This document shows positions 35,886 through 44,784 of a stretch of 64,000 bases of DNA, piece by piece. The notes under the pieces are model-generated. The model searched no databases. It was given only the letters and a program-made list of their open reading frames with translations, and was not told where the DNA came from. Both the position numbers and the translations under genes were made by a program. Within the stretch, counting starts at the first letter, position 1. Every line of letters begins with the position of its first letter. This stretch comes from CALGFH01 sp036003705 (GTDB lineage Bacteria; Actinomycetota; CALGFH01). The DNA is taken from contig DASYSE010000066.1 of the NCBI GenBank assembly GCA_036003705.1, positions 11,544 through 75,543 on the forward strand, written 5' to 3'.

Positions 35886-37004
35886 CTAGCCGCTCACCAC
35901 CCGCAGGTCGCGGGTGGTGGTGTTCAGCCGTGTTCCGCCCGTCTCGGTGCACACGACGATGTCCTCGAGCCGCGCCCCGAAGCGGCCGGGCAGGTAGATG
36001 CCCGGCTCGACCGAGAAGGCCATGCCGGACTCCAGCGGCTGGTGGTTGCCGGCGACGATGTAGGGGTCCTCGTGCTCCTCCAGGCCGATGCCGTGCCCGG
36101 TGCGGTGCAGGAAGTGGTCGCCGTGGCCGGCGGCGCGGATCGGGTCGCGGCAGGCGGCGTCGACCGCCGCCGCCGTGACCCCGGGCCCGACGGCGGCGCA
36201 GCCGGCGAGCTGGGCGGCGTACAGCAGCGCGTACAGCTCCTGGAAGCCGTCCGGCGGCTCGTCCACCACCAGGGTGCGGGTGGTGTCCGAGCAGTAGCCG
36301 TCGAGCCGGCCGCCGATGTCCACCACCACCGGATCGCCGGGCTGGATGACCCGCCCGGTGGCCACGTGGTGAGGGCTGGCCCCGTTCGGTCCCGACGCGA
36401 CGATGGCGAAGCCGAACTCGTCGTGGGTCTCGTGGATCGCCTGCTCGATGTCTCGGGCCAGCTCCTGCTCGCTACGGCCGGCCCAGCGCAGCTCGCCCAG
36501 ACCTTCGACCACCCGGTCGATCGCCGCCGCCACCCGAGCCAGCGCCTGCACCTCCTCGGGGTCCTTGCGCATGCGCAGCTGCCTGGTCACCGACGACGCG
36601 ACGCCGAAGCCCGCCCCGGGCAGGGCGTCCTGGAGCCGCAGCAGGAACGCGCTCCACAGCCGGTCGCCGACCCCCAGCCGGCCACCGGCCGCCCCCGCGC
36701 CCTCCAGCGCCTGCCTGACCAGCCACACCGGGTCGTCGGTCTCCCGCCAGGCGGCCACCTCGACCTCCAGGTCGCCCAGGTGGTCGCGGGCCAGCGGCGC
36801 CTCCAGCGCGGGCACGACCAGCCGGGCCTCGCCGGCCGCGGGCAGCACCAGCAGGGTCAGCCGCTCCAGGGCCGGCGGCCGGTAGCCGGTCAGGTATTCC
36901 AGGTCGGCCGACGGCCCCAGCAGCAGCGCGTCCACGCCACGTTCGGCCTGCTCCTTGCGCGCCCTGGCCAGCCGCTCGGCCCGCGCTGCGGCGGTTGTCG
37001 TCAT
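35886..37004 (-). CDS. M24 family metallopeptidase (Xaa-Pro aminopeptidase/dipeptidase)
   Basis: This 372-residue pita-bread-fold enzyme has a creatinase-like N-terminal domain and a C-terminal catalytic domain. The dinuclear metal ligands are Asp in VVDIGGRLDGY, Asp in CSDTTRTL, His in HRTGHGIGLEEHE, Glu in FSVEPGIYLP and Glu in RLEDIVV. It would cleave X-Pro peptide bonds in the cytoplasm. It lies 6 bp upstream of the zinc-ribbon pair, so it may share their transcript. Confidence 0.9.
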   Translation of the reverse strand: MTTTAAARAERLARARKEQAERGVDALLLGPSADLEYLTGYRPPALERLTLLVLPAAGEARLVVPALEAPLARDHLGDLEVEVAAWRETDDPVWLVRQALEGAGAAGGRLGVGDRLWSAFLLRLQDALPGAGFGVASSVTRQLRMRKDPEEVQALARVAAAIDRVVEGLGELRWAGRSEQELARDIEQAIHETHDEFGFAIVASGPNGASPHHVATGRVIQPGDPVVVDIGGRLDGYCSDTTRTLVVDEPPDGFQELYALLYAAQLAGCAAVGPGVTAAAVDAACRDPIRAAGHGDHFLHRTGHGIGLEEHEDPYIVAGNHQPLESGMAFSVEPGIYLPGRFGARLEDIVVCTETGGTRLNTTTRDLRVVSG

Positions 37005-37024
37005 GGGGGAGATCCTACCTCCCG

Positions 37025-37972
37025 TCAGACCTTGACCCGCAGGGCCTGTTCCAGCACGTCGATGGCGACCGGCGGGCCGCCGGCGGCCCGCCAGCCGTCA
37101 AGGGCGAGGGTCAGCGGCTCGGCGGTCTCCACCGCGACCCGGCGGGACTGGTACTCGCGGATCGAGGGGTGGGGCAGGTGGTCGCCGTAGTAGACGTTCT
37201 TGGAGCGGGCGTAGATGCCGAGCGGCTCGCCCTGGAAGGCGATCACCGACATGCGGCCGTCGTCGGGCAGGGCCCGCGGGGCGACCTTCATGCGCCCCAT
37301 GGAGAACTGGCCGTTGGCGACGACCAGGCCGGCCAGGCGCAGCTCGACCGCGGTGTGGTCCACCTCCAGCCGGGCCGGGGTCGAGCGGCTGACCCGCAGG
37401 CTGCCAAGCGCCGCGGCCAGCCGGCCGACCCGCCCGGCCGCGGCCACCGCCGGGGTGCGGGCCGACACCTCGGCCGGGTAGCCGAGCTCGGCCGCGTTGG
37501 CGAACACCCCGACCCGCTGCGTCCCGTCCGGCCCGCGCCAGCGGGCCCGGCCGACGTCGGCCAGGAAGAGGTTTGGCCCCAGCAGGTGGCGGGCCAGCTT
37601 GTGCGGCTCGTCGGGCAGCCCGAAGGTGGCCGACAGGTCCTGGCGGCCGAGCCCGGCCAGGCCAAGGACCGCGTCCGGCCAGCGCGGCCCCGTCGGGTGG
37701 ATCAGGACCCGCAGCAGGGCGTGGGCCAGCCGGTCGGAGCCGACCGCGACCAGGAGGCGGTGGCCGTCCTCCAGCGCCCTGGCCGCGATCGCCCCGGCCC
37801 GCTCGACCGGCCTGGCCACCGCCGCCTCGGCCACCACCCCCGACCCGGCAAGGGCCCGGCGCAGCAGGGTCAGGTCCCGGCGGGCGGCCGCCGGGTCGCC
37901 GATCAGGAACGGCGGCCCGTAGGGCAGCGGGCCGGGTCGGGCCGGTTCGGCGGCTGGCATGGTCGAGGTCAC
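37025..37972 (-). CDS. Diacylglycerol/sphingosine-kinase-fold protein lacking the GGDGT motif
   Basis: The 315-residue product resembles the lipid-kinase (DAGK/YegS) family in overall layout, including VVANGQFSMGRMKVAPRALPDDGRMSVI, a typical substrate-domain block, and DVGRARWRG. The nucleotide-binding GGDGT is replaced by GSDRL at residues 78-82, and the usual N-terminal NP..G loop is also missing. Catalysis by the known mechanism looks unlikely. It may be a degenerate kinase with a binding role. A proper family member is encoded at 41047-41961. Confidence 0.75.
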   Translation of the reverse strand: MTSTMPAAEPARPGPLPYGPPFLIGDPAAARRDLTLLRRALAGSGVVAEAAVARPVERAGAIAARALEDGHRLLVAVGSDRLAHALLRVLIHPTGPRWPDAVLGLAGLGRQDLSATFGLPDEPHKLARHLLGPNLFLADVGRARWRGPDGTQRVGVFANAAELGYPAEVSARTPAVAAAGRVGRLAAALGSLRVSRSTPARLEVDHTAVELRLAGLVVANGQFSMGRMKVAPRALPDDGRMSVIAFQGEPLGIYARSKNVYYGDHLPHPSIREYQSRRVAVETAEPLTLALDGWRAAGGPPVAIDVLEQALRVKV

Positions 37973-38144
37973 GGACGGCTCCTGGACGGCTCGGGCGGTG
38001 GCGGGGTCGGCCCCGGGGGCGCACGCGGCTCATCCTAGACCGCGGCCCGCCGGCTTGCGGCCGGGTACGCCTTCGCCGAGCCGGTGATCAGGGCTCGGCC
38101 GGGCGGTCAAGGGCGAGGAGGTCAAGCCGACCTCCTGGCGTTCG

Positions 38145-40820
38145 CTACAACAGGCTGGAGTAGGCGACCACGCCCCGCTGGCAGGCGTCGACCGCGGCCC
38201 GGGCGGTCGCCTGGACGGCCGGGTCGTCGGCGACCAGGGCGACCTGCCGGAGCAGGTCGATCAGCTGCTTGGTGACCCGGACGAAGTCGCCAGGGGTGAC
38301 GTCCTCCTCGGCGAGCACGTCCTCCAGGGCCTCGCCCTTGGCCCAGCGGTAGGCGAGGTCGGCGAAGCCCGGGTCGAGCGGCCGGGTCAGGGTCAGCCCC
38401 TCGGCCTGCTCGTGGGCGCGGACCTCCTCCTGCAGCTCGGCCAGGGCACCAAGCGCCGCCCGGACCGCCTGGGTGGGCGGCGGCGGCGGGTCGGCCGGTG
38501 GCCCTTCCGACCCGCGGGTCTCGTAGACCAGGCAGGAGGCGCAGGCGGCCAGCTCGGCCGGGTCGAGCGTGCGCCACACCCCCCGGTGCAGGGCCTCCAC
38601 CACCACCAGGTCGGTCTCGGCGTAGACCCGGCGCAGGGTCTCGCCCTTGCCGGTGAGGGCGAAGCCCGTCACGTAGCCGAGGCTGCCGAGCACGTCGAGG
38701 ACCCGGTCGAAGGTCCGGACCAGCGACCCGGTGCGCCGGCGGACCCGCTCGGCCAGGGCGTGCTGCTCCTTCTGGAGCTGGTCGTGGCGGTGCATCCACC
38801 TCTCGTGGTCGGGCAGGTCGGGGCAGCCGTGCACCGGGTGGTCGCGCAGCTCGGCCCGCAGCGTGGCCAGCTCCGGGTCGCCCGCGGCGGCGCGGCGCCG
38901 GCGGCGGGGCCGCGGCGGCGTGCCTGGGTCCAGCTCGGCCAGCGCCCTGGCGACGTAGGCCTTGAACCGGGGGCTCTTGGGGCTGAGGGTGCGGGGCATG
39001 GCCACCTTGCCGACCCGCACCGGGGCGCCGCCCAGGTCGCGCACGGCGACCCGGCGGACCCTCCGGTCCTCGGTCAGCACCAGCACCCCGGTGGCGCCGT
39101 CGCGGCCGCCGGCCGGCCCGATCACCGCGGCCAGCCCGCGGCGGCGCAGGCCCGGCAGCCAGATGACCGTGCCGCTGGACAGCGAGCGCAGCGTCTCGGC
39201 CGCCTCCTGGGTCTCGGCCCGGCGCTCGGCGTCGGCCAGGGCGCTCTCGCGGGCCCGCAGCCGGCGCCGCAGCCCCCAGTACCCGGCGATGTCGCCCCGG
39301 TCGCAGGCGGCCGACTCCAGGTAGCCGGCCAGGAAGCGGGCGTTGCGGGCCAGGGTCTGCTCGGCCCCGTGCACGGTCCGGTCGGCCAGGAACTGGGCGA
39401 ACGAGGAGGCCAGCAGCCGCTCGGCCTGCTTGCGCTCGTAGTTGGCGACCAGGTTGACGGCCATGTTGTAGGACGGCCGGAACGAGGAGGTGAGCGGGTA
39501 GGTGCGGTTGGAGGCCAGCCCGGTGATCCGCTCGAAGGGGATGAACGGCTGGTGGAGCACCACCGCGGCTCCGCGGCTGTCGATCCCGCGCCGGCCGGCC
39601 CGCCCGGTGAGCTGGGTGTACTCGCCCGGGGTGAGCAGCTCGTGGCGTTCCCCCTGCCATTTGGTGAGCCGCTCGATGGCCACCGTGCGGGCCGGCATGT
39701 TGATGCCGAGCGACAGCGTCTCGGTGGCGAACACCACCTTGACCAGGCCCTGGGCGAACAGCTCCTCGACCGCCTCCTTGAACAGGGGCAACATGCCGGC
39801 GTGGTGGCCGGCCACCCCGCGGCCCAGCGACTCGGCCAGGTCGGCGTAGCCGAGCGCGTCCAGGTCGGCCGGGTCGATCGGGGCCACCTTGAGGTCGAGG
39901 AACTCGAGGATCTCGGCCCGCTCGGCGTGGCTGGTCAGCCGGATGTTGCCGGCCCGGCACTGCTCCAGCGCCTGGTCGCAGCCGGCCCTGGAGAAGATGA
40001 AGTAGATGGCCGGCAGCAGCCGCTCGGCCTCCAGCAGGTCGACCACCTCGACCCGGGACGGCACCCAGCCACGCCCGACCGCGCGGCGGCCGTCACGGCC
40101 TTTGGTGTCGCGGCCGGGTCGCCATTCGCGCTCGCCCCGGCGGGCGAGGGCAGGGTTGGGAACCACGTCGTCGCCCCTGGTCACGAACAGCGGGTGCAGC
40201 TCGCGGCCGATCAGGTAGTGGTTGTCCAGCGGGACCGGGCGGCGCTCCTCGATCACCACCTCGGTGGCTCCCCGGGTCGCCTCCAGCCACTCGCCGAACT
40301 CCTCGGCGTTGGACACGGTGGCCGAGAGGCTGGCCACCCGCACGTCGACCGGGAGGTTGATCAGCACCTCCTCCCAGACCGCCCCCCTGACCCGGTCCTG
40401 GAGGTAGTGGACCTCGTCCATGACCACGTAGCGAAGCCCGCCGAGGGTCGGACTGCCCTCGTAGAGCATGTTGCGCAGCACCTCGGTGGTCATCACCACC
40501 ACCGGGGCCTCGCCGTTGATGGAGTTGTCGCCGGTGAGCAGGCCGACCTTCGCCGCCCCGTGGCGGGCCACGAAGTCGCCGAACTTCTGGTTGGACAGCG
40601 CCTTCAGGGGGGTGGTGTAGAACGCCTTGCCGCCCGACCGCAGGGCCAGCCAGACCGCGAACTCTCCCACCACCGTCTTGCCGGCCCCGGTGGGCGCCGC
40701 GACCAGGGCGCCCTGGCCGCCGGCGAGGGCCAGGCAGCCGCGCCGCTGGAAGTCGTCGAGCTCGAAGCTGTAGCCGCCCGCGAACTGGTCGACCAGCGCC
40801 TGGGGACCCTGGGGGCTCAT
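38145..40820 (-). CDS. helY: Superfamily 2 DEAD/DEAH RNA helicase, HelY/Mtr4-like
   Basis: The ATG at 40820 gives 891 residues. Motifs: Walker A APTGAGKT (42-49), Ia FYTTPLKALSNQKF, II MDEVHYL, III SLSATVSN, VI QLTGRAGRRGID. The C-terminal part carries a DSHCT-type domain ending FVRVTKQLIDLLRQV. In mycobacteria helY lies beside tatA/tatC, pafB/pafC; the same block is here. The frame stays open upstream through a 39/40-bp repeat array, but unit lengths are not all multiples of three and the translated pattern changes midway. The start after the array is therefore preferred. Confidence 0.92.
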   Translation of the reverse strand: MSPQGPQALVDQFAGGYSFELDDFQRRGCLALAGGQGALVAAPTGAGKTVVGEFAVWLALRSGGKAFYTTPLKALSNQKFGDFVARHGAAKVGLLTGDNSINGEAPVVVMTTEVLRNMLYEGSPTLGGLRYVVMDEVHYLQDRVRGAVWEEVLINLPVDVRVASLSATVSNAEEFGEWLEATRGATEVVIEERRPVPLDNHYLIGRELHPLFVTRGDDVVPNPALARRGEREWRPGRDTKGRDGRRAVGRGWVPSRVEVVDLLEAERLLPAIYFIFSRAGCDQALEQCRAGNIRLTSHAERAEILEFLDLKVAPIDPADLDALGYADLAESLGRGVAGHHAGMLPLFKEAVEELFAQGLVKVVFATETLSLGINMPARTVAIERLTKWQGERHELLTPGEYTQLTGRAGRRGIDSRGAAVVLHQPFIPFERITGLASNRTYPLTSSFRPSYNMAVNLVANYERKQAERLLASSFAQFLADRTVHGAEQTLARNARFLAGYLESAACDRGDIAGYWGLRRRLRARESALADAERRAETQEAAETLRSLSSGTVIWLPGLRRRGLAAVIGPAGGRDGATGVLVLTEDRRVRRVAVRDLGGAPVRVGKVAMPRTLSPKSPRFKAYVARALAELDPGTPPRPRRRRRAAAGDPELATLRAELRDHPVHGCPDLPDHERWMHRHDQLQKEQHALAERVRRRTGSLVRTFDRVLDVLGSLGYVTGFALTGKGETLRRVYAETDLVVVEALHRGVWRTLDPAELAACASCLVYETRGSEGPPADPPPPPTQAVRAALGALAELQEEVRAHEQAEGLTLTRPLDPGFADLAYRWAKGEALEDVLAEEDVTPGDFVRVTKQLIDLLRQVALVADDPAVQATARAAVDACQRGVVAYSSLL

Positions 40821-40963
40821 CGGCGGTCCCCCGGAGAACTGGGTGCCCTGGGGGCTCGAGGGTGGTCCCCCGGTGAACTGGGGTGCCCTGGGGGCTCGAG
40901 GGTGGTCCCCCGGTGACTGGGGGGTCCGGGGGGCTCGAGGGTGGTCCCCCGGTGAACTGGGGT
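40807..40963. repeat. 39/40-bp tandem repeat, four units, at the helY 5' end; includes the family 3 16-mer
   Basis: Units begin at 40807, 40846, 40886 and 40925 with lengths 39, 40, 39 and about 39. The core is GGGGGCTCGAGGGTGGTCCC plus CCGGTGAA. Each unit can form a CC(C)GGGGG...CCCCCGG stem. The exact 16-mer GGGGGGTCCGGGGGGC is at 40919-40934. Confidence 0.92.
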
Positions 40964-41004
40964 CGGCGGGATCCTCCATCATGGCGCTCATGCTGCCAGC
41001 CGGC

Positions 41005-41048
41005 AGCCCCCGGCGCTCGCCGGGCAGCTTCGGCGCTCGCCGGGGGCT
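41005..41048 (-). terminator. Inverted repeat after the DAGK-type gene (weak terminator candidate)
   Basis: AGCCCCCGGCG (41005-41015) pairs with CGCCGGGGGCT (41038-41048), an 11-bp perfect stem with a 22-nt loop that contains a related block. It overlaps the stop codon of the kinase gene at 41047 on the minus strand and precedes helY. There is no U-tract, so termination is uncertain. Confidence 0.35.
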
Positions 41049-41961
41049 ACCGGCGGCCGGGGAAGCCGGGGGCGTCGTCGGCGGCCAGGACGGTGATCGC
41101 GGCCCGCCGGACCTCGAAGGTGGCGGGCAGGGTCCCGGCCGGCTCGCCGTCAGCGTAGACGGCCAGCGGCCGGTCGGCGTCCAGCTCGACCCGGCCCGCC
41201 CGGTGGACGCTGACCGCCGGGTGCTCGACGTGCCGGCCCGAGAACACCTTGGGGAAGGTCTTCAGGAACTCGAGCTTGCCGATGTCGTGGACGACGACCA
41301 CGTCCAGCAGGCCGTCCTGGAGGCTGGCGGCCGGGGCGACGCGCATACCGCCGCCGTAGCTCGGCCCGTTGGCCACCGCCACCAGCCAGCCCCGGGGCCG
41401 GCTGGCCTGGCCGTCCAGGACCAGCTCGAAGCTGGCCCTGCGGCAGACGACCAGCTCGGCCAGGACGGCGCCGACGTAGCGGGGCCGGCCCTTGACCCAC
41501 CCCAGTCGCTGGTTGGCGACCCGGTTGACCTCGGAGTCGAAGCCGGCCCCGGCGACGTTCAGGTAGGCCCGTCCGGCCACCGTTGCCAGGTCGGCCGGTC
41601 GCCGCTGCAGCCGCGGCAGCAGCCCGGCCGCGGCCAGCGGGTCGTCGGCGGGCAGGCCGAAGCTGCGGGCGGCGTCGTTGCCGCCCCCGATCGGGACCAC
41701 CCCGAGGGCGGCCCGTGCCCCTGGGCCGGCGTCGGCCAGCCCGGCCGCGCACGCCCCCACGGTGCCGTCGCCCCCGACGGCCACCACCGCGTCGAACGCC
41801 GCCGCGGCCTCGCCGGCGGCCACCCGCCCATCCTCCAAGGACCTGGTCCGGTGCTGCTCGACCTCGACCCCGCCGTCGCGCAGCCGCGCCAGCACCGCCG
41901 GCACCAGCCGCCCGGCCCGCCCACCCCCAGCCGTGGGGTTGTGCACCATCAGCGCGCGCAC
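41047..41961 (-). CDS. Diacylglycerol kinase family lipid kinase (YegS/DgkB-like)
   Basis: The GTG at 41961 gives 304 residues beginning MRALMVHNPTAGGG. The nucleotide loop VAVGGDGTVGACAAGL and GVVPIGGGNDAARSFGLP are intact, as is the metal/substrate block VANGPSYGGGMRVAP...LQDGLLDVVVV. It would phosphorylate diacylglycerol or another lipid at the membrane. An ATG four codons downstream is an alternative start. A family 2 repeat lies just upstream. It sits between helY and the tat genes. Confidence 0.88.
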   Translation of the reverse strand: MRALMVHNPTAGGGRAGRLVPAVLARLRDGGVEVEQHRTRSLEDGRVAAGEAAAAFDAVVAVGGDGTVGACAAGLADAGPGARAALGVVPIGGGNDAARSFGLPADDPLAAAGLLPRLQRRPADLATVAGRAYLNVAGAGFDSEVNRVANQRLGWVKGRPRYVGAVLAELVVCRRASFELVLDGQASRPRGWLVAVANGPSYGGGMRVAPAASLQDGLLDVVVVHDIGKLEFLKTFPKVFSGRHVEHPAVSVHRAGRVELDADRPLAVYADGEPAGTLPATFEVRRAAITVLAADDAPGFPGRR

Positions 41962-41989
41962 CTGCTCAGACCTTGTCCGGAGGCCGCCG

Positions 41990-42082
41990 GCCCGCAGCCC
42001 CCGATCGGTGTGGGGGGAGCTCCGGCTCCCCTCCACCGCCAGGCAGGCGCGCCGGGGCCGTGGCCAGGGCGGTCGGTCCGCT
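41990..42082 (-). repeat. Dispersed repeat family 2 (hairpin element), copy 2
   Basis: It shares GTGGGGGGAGC and CCGGCTCCCCTCCACCGCCA with 26735-26826, and weaker similarity on both sides. The stem GGGGAGC...GCTCCCC is at 42014-42031. It lies upstream of the DAGK-type gene on the minus strand, the same relative position as copy 1. Confidence 0.75.
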
Positions 42083-42090
42083 CACCGGGT

Positions 42091-42867
42091 CTAGTTCGGC
42101 GGCAGGATGTTGGTGGGGGTCGCGGCCGACTGGTAGCGGGCGCCGAAGGCCTGGGTGGACTCGCCGGGCATCTGCCTGGTCAGGTCGAGGTCGTAGCGGG
42201 CGTGCAGGCGGGCCAGGGTGCCGGCGGCGGCGTCCATCGCCCGCCCGGCCGTGGCGGCGGTCGCGCCACCCTGCTGGAGCAGCGCCTCGGCCGTCTTGCT
42301 CTTGGCCGGGGCCTCGCCGGCCTGCTGGTAGATGTTGGCGGCGTCCACGTACACGCCGAGGGCGGCGACGTAGGCGTCACGGACGCTCGACAGCATGGCC
42401 ACCCGGCCGCCGACGGCGTTGGCCGGCTCGCCGTCGCCCCCGGCGTCGGCCGGGGGCTCGCCGACGGTGATCGACTCCACCTGACCCTGGATCTGGCCGA
42501 GCTTGGCCGACCAGCCGCTGGCCCGGACGGCCAGCTCCTTGGGCGTGAGGGTGCCCTTGGCGAGGTCCTGGGCGCTGGGGAATCCCGGCAGCTTCTTGGT
42601 GCCGGCGCCGAGGACCGACGGGAGCTGGTCGGTCTGGGTGCGCAGGGCGGCGGTGAAGCGGCGCAGGTCGTCGCGGGCCCAGCCCTCCTGGACCCGGTTG
42701 CCGGCGGCGATCAGGGTCCCGAGCAGGGCGATCACGGCCAGGGTGACCGGGAACGCGGGCGCCCGGTACCAGGGCAGGCGCCGCTCGATGGTCTGGATCC
42801 GCGGCCCGGTGGCCGGCCGCCGCACCGGCCGTCCCTGGCTGCGCTTGCTCTTCCCCTTGATCGCCAC
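42091..42867 (-). CDS. Hypothetical single-pass membrane protein
   Basis: The 258-residue product has a very basic N-terminus (MAIKGKSKRSQGRP), one membrane helix near 40-57, then a long, Ala-rich, probably helical extracytoplasmic domain ending in a Thr/Pro tail (ATPTNILPPN). No family was recognised. It lies between the kinase and tatC on the same strand, 151 bp after tatC. Confidence 0.7.
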   Translation of the reverse strand: MAIKGKSKRSQGRPVRRPATGPRIQTIERRLPWYRAPAFPVTLAVIALLGTLIAAGNRVQEGWARDDLRRFTAALRTQTDQLPSVLGAGTKKLPGFPSAQDLAKGTLTPKELAVRASGWSAKLGQIQGQVESITVGEPPADAGGDGEPANAVGGRVAMLSSVRDAYVAALGVYVDAANIYQQAGEAPAKSKTAEALLQQGGATAATAGRAMDAAAGTLARLHARYDLDLTRQMPGESTQAFGARYQSAATPTNILPPN

Positions 42868-43020
42868 CCTGGTTACCCCGCTCCCGCCGTGCTCGCCGTT
42901 GTCGGTCGGCCTCCGCGCCCGATCCGAGCAAGGGTACCGCCAGGTGCGCTTCCCCGGGCCGCGATGGCCGCGGAATTGTCTGCCCGGCCAGCGGCCGCGG
43001 TCAACGACACCCCCGGCAGG

Positions 43021-43827
43021 CTAGCCGACCAGCTGCTGGCGTCTGGCCCGGCGCGGCTCGATGATGTAGCGGGCCACGGCGGCGGCCGCGAAGTAGAAGA
43101 ACCACATGGGCACGGCCATGGCGAACAGGCTGATCGGGTCCTGGCTGGGGGTGACCACGGCCGCGACGACGATGATCACCGCCGCGGCCGGCCGCCAGGC
43201 CCGCAGCATGGCCGCCGACGACAGCACCCCCACCATCGACAGGAAGACCAGCACCAGGGGGAACTCGAAGGTGACCCCGAAGGCCAGGCCCATGAACAGC
43301 ACGAAGCGAAGGTAGCGGTCGGCCTGGAAGAAGCTGGCGATGCCGCTGCCGCCCATGGTGACCAGGAAGCTGATCGCCTTGGGCAGGGTGTAGAACGCCA
43401 ACGCCACCCCGGCGACGAACAGCAGCGTGCTGGCCAGCGCGAACGGGATCGCGAAGCGCTTCTCGCTCTGCTTGAGCCCTGGGGTGATGAACCGCCACAG
43501 CTGGTAGGCGAGAAACGGCATGGCCAGCAGCAGCCCGACGGTGAGGGAGACCCGGACGCGGATGGAGAGCGGCTCCAGCGGGCTGAGGGCGGCCAGCCGG
43601 CAGCCGCCGTCCTCGGCAACGGTGCCGATGCGGACGTTGGCCGGCAGGGCGCAGTAGGAGCGGAGCAGGAACCGGATGACCGGCTCGTACAGGAACGCGA
43701 AGGCAACGGCGGCGGCGACCACCAGGGCGACGCAGCTCTTGAGCAGCCGGCTTCGCAGCTCTCCGATGTGCTCAAGGATCGACATCTCGCCCGACGGGTT
43801 GGCCCGTGGGCGGCGCGACAGTCGCAC
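43021..43827 (-). CDS. tatC: Sec-independent protein translocase subunit TatC
   Basis: The 268-residue product has six predicted helices. The conserved N-terminal block MSILEHIGELRSRLLKS and the later ITPGLKQSEKRF, FGVTFEFPL and VTPSQDPISLFAMAVPMW are TatC hallmarks. It recognises twin-arginine signal peptides and works with TatA in the membrane. tatA lies 27 bp upstream. Confidence 0.95.
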   Translation of the reverse strand: MRLSRRPRANPSGEMSILEHIGELRSRLLKSCVALVVAAAVAFAFLYEPVIRFLLRSYCALPANVRIGTVAEDGGCRLAALSPLEPLSIRVRVSLTVGLLLAMPFLAYQLWRFITPGLKQSEKRFAIPFALASTLLFVAGVALAFYTLPKAISFLVTMGGSGIASFFQADRYLRFVLFMGLAFGVTFEFPLVLVFLSMVGVLSSAAMLRAWRPAAAVIIVVAAVVTPSQDPISLFAMAVPMWFFYFAAAAVARYIIEPRRARRQQLVG

Positions 43828-43854
43828 GGTGGCTCCGGGGCGGATGGCGGGTGG

Positions 43855-44055
43855 TTAGGGGGTCGTGCCCCGCTCGCGCTCGTCGGCCGGCGCCGGCTTG
43901 CCGCTCTCGTCGTTGTCGGTGCGGGAACCCTCGGTGATGCCCTTCTTGAACTCCTTGATGCCGAGGCCGACGTTGCGGCCCATGGCCGGCAGCCGGCTGG
44001 CACCGAACAGGACGACGATCACGACGATGACCCAGATCCACTCCGGCCCTGGCAT
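43855..44055 (-). CDS. tatA: Sec-independent protein translocase subunit TatA
   Basis: The ATG at 44055 follows CGAAGGAG and gives 66 residues (MPGPEWIWVIVVIVVLFG). One membrane helix, then the amphipathic segment SRLPAMGRNVGLGIKEFKKGI with the invariant FG and G-x-E-F pattern, then an acidic tail. It forms the Tat pore with TatC. A start at 44091 would place 12 basic residues before the helix and lacks a ribosome binding site. Confidence 0.92.
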   Translation of the reverse strand: MPGPEWIWVIVVIVVLFGASRLPAMGRNVGLGIKEFKKGITEGSRTDNDESGKPAPADERERGTTP

Positions 44056-44104
44056 TGCTCGACTCCTTCGCGTCGTGACCCGATGGCACACGCTCGGTCC
44101 GAGT

Positions 44105-44308
44105 CTACCGCTCCCCGGCCGCTCTGGCTCCCCGCTCCGACAGCCGGGCGGCGTGCTCGGCGGTCTCCTGGCTGGCGGTGCTCAGCTGGTCGAGGGCCGG
44201 GGTGAGCCGCTCCCCCAGCTGCTGCACCGACGCGGCGAGCGCCTTGAGGTTGGCCACCATGCGCCAGACGGTGAAGGCGACGGTGATCAGCACGGCGAGC
44301 CAGAACAC
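44105..44308 (-). CDS. Small membrane protein with coiled-coil tail
   Basis: The 67-residue product from the GTG at 44308 has one hydrophobic helix (residues 2-19) and a heptad-like helix (LKALAASVQQLGERLTPALDQL). It resembles small DUF948-type proteins but is too short to assign. Hydrophobic codons continue upstream of the GTG without another usual start codon, so the true start is uncertain. It lies 49 bp upstream of tatA. Confidence 0.55.
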   Translation of the reverse strand: MFWLAVLITVAFTVWRMVANLKALAASVQQLGERLTPALDQLSTASQETAEHAARLSERGARAAGER

Positions 44309-44392
44309 GCCGAGCAGGATGGCGAGCCAGAGCGGCAGCGTGACCTCCGGGCGGAGTGGGTGTCGGGGCCGAATGCTACCCGGTCGACCCGC

Positions 44393-44740
44393 TCAGCGGC
44401 ACGCCGCCTCGAACCGGGCCCACCAGTCGGGCGACTCCAGCTCCAGGTGCAGGTCGAGCAGATCGTCCCAGGTGAGGCTCGGACCGGTGCGCGGCTCCAG
44501 GATCTCCCCTGGCGGGTCCCACGGCTGGGCCGGCACCCCGCCCGAGGTCAGCAGCCGCACCACCCGCTGGTCGGCCGGCTTGGTCACGGTCTGGTAGCAC
44601 TCCGGGCAGACGAACGCGTAGAAGCTGTGCTCCGCTTCCCTGCACACCCGCAGCTCGACGTCGGGCGGGGTCAGCTCGACCTCGCCGCAGCCCGGGCAGG
44701 TGGCTCGGATCCTCGTCGGCGGCATCGAATCGTGGCTCAT
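44393..44740 (-). CDS. Small zinc-ribbon protein downstream of pafBC
   Basis: The 115-residue product from the ATG at 44740 begins MSHDSMPPTRIRATCPGCGEVELTPPD. Cys pairs CPGC (residues 15-18) and CPEC (45-48) form a zinc ribbon; a third Cys lies in ELRVCREAE. The C-terminus is acidic with several Trp. No known enzyme resembles it; a nucleic-acid or protein adaptor role is possible. It lies between pafC and tatA on the same strand. Confidence 0.72.
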   Translation of the reverse strand: MSHDSMPPTRIRATCPGCGEVELTPPDVELRVCREAEHSFYAFVCPECYQTVTKPADQRVVRLLTSGGVPAQPWDPPGEILEPRTGPSLTWDDLLDLHLELESPDWWARFEAACR

Positions 44741-44784
44741 GCCCCGGGGTATCGGCCCCGACCCCGGTTGGCTTGAGCCGCGAC

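Noticed and set aside
40820..40991. Longer helY start adding 57 residues
   Set aside because: The added sequence is the 39/40-bp repeat array, its unit lengths break the reading-frame pattern, and no ribosome binding site precedes the upstream ATG.
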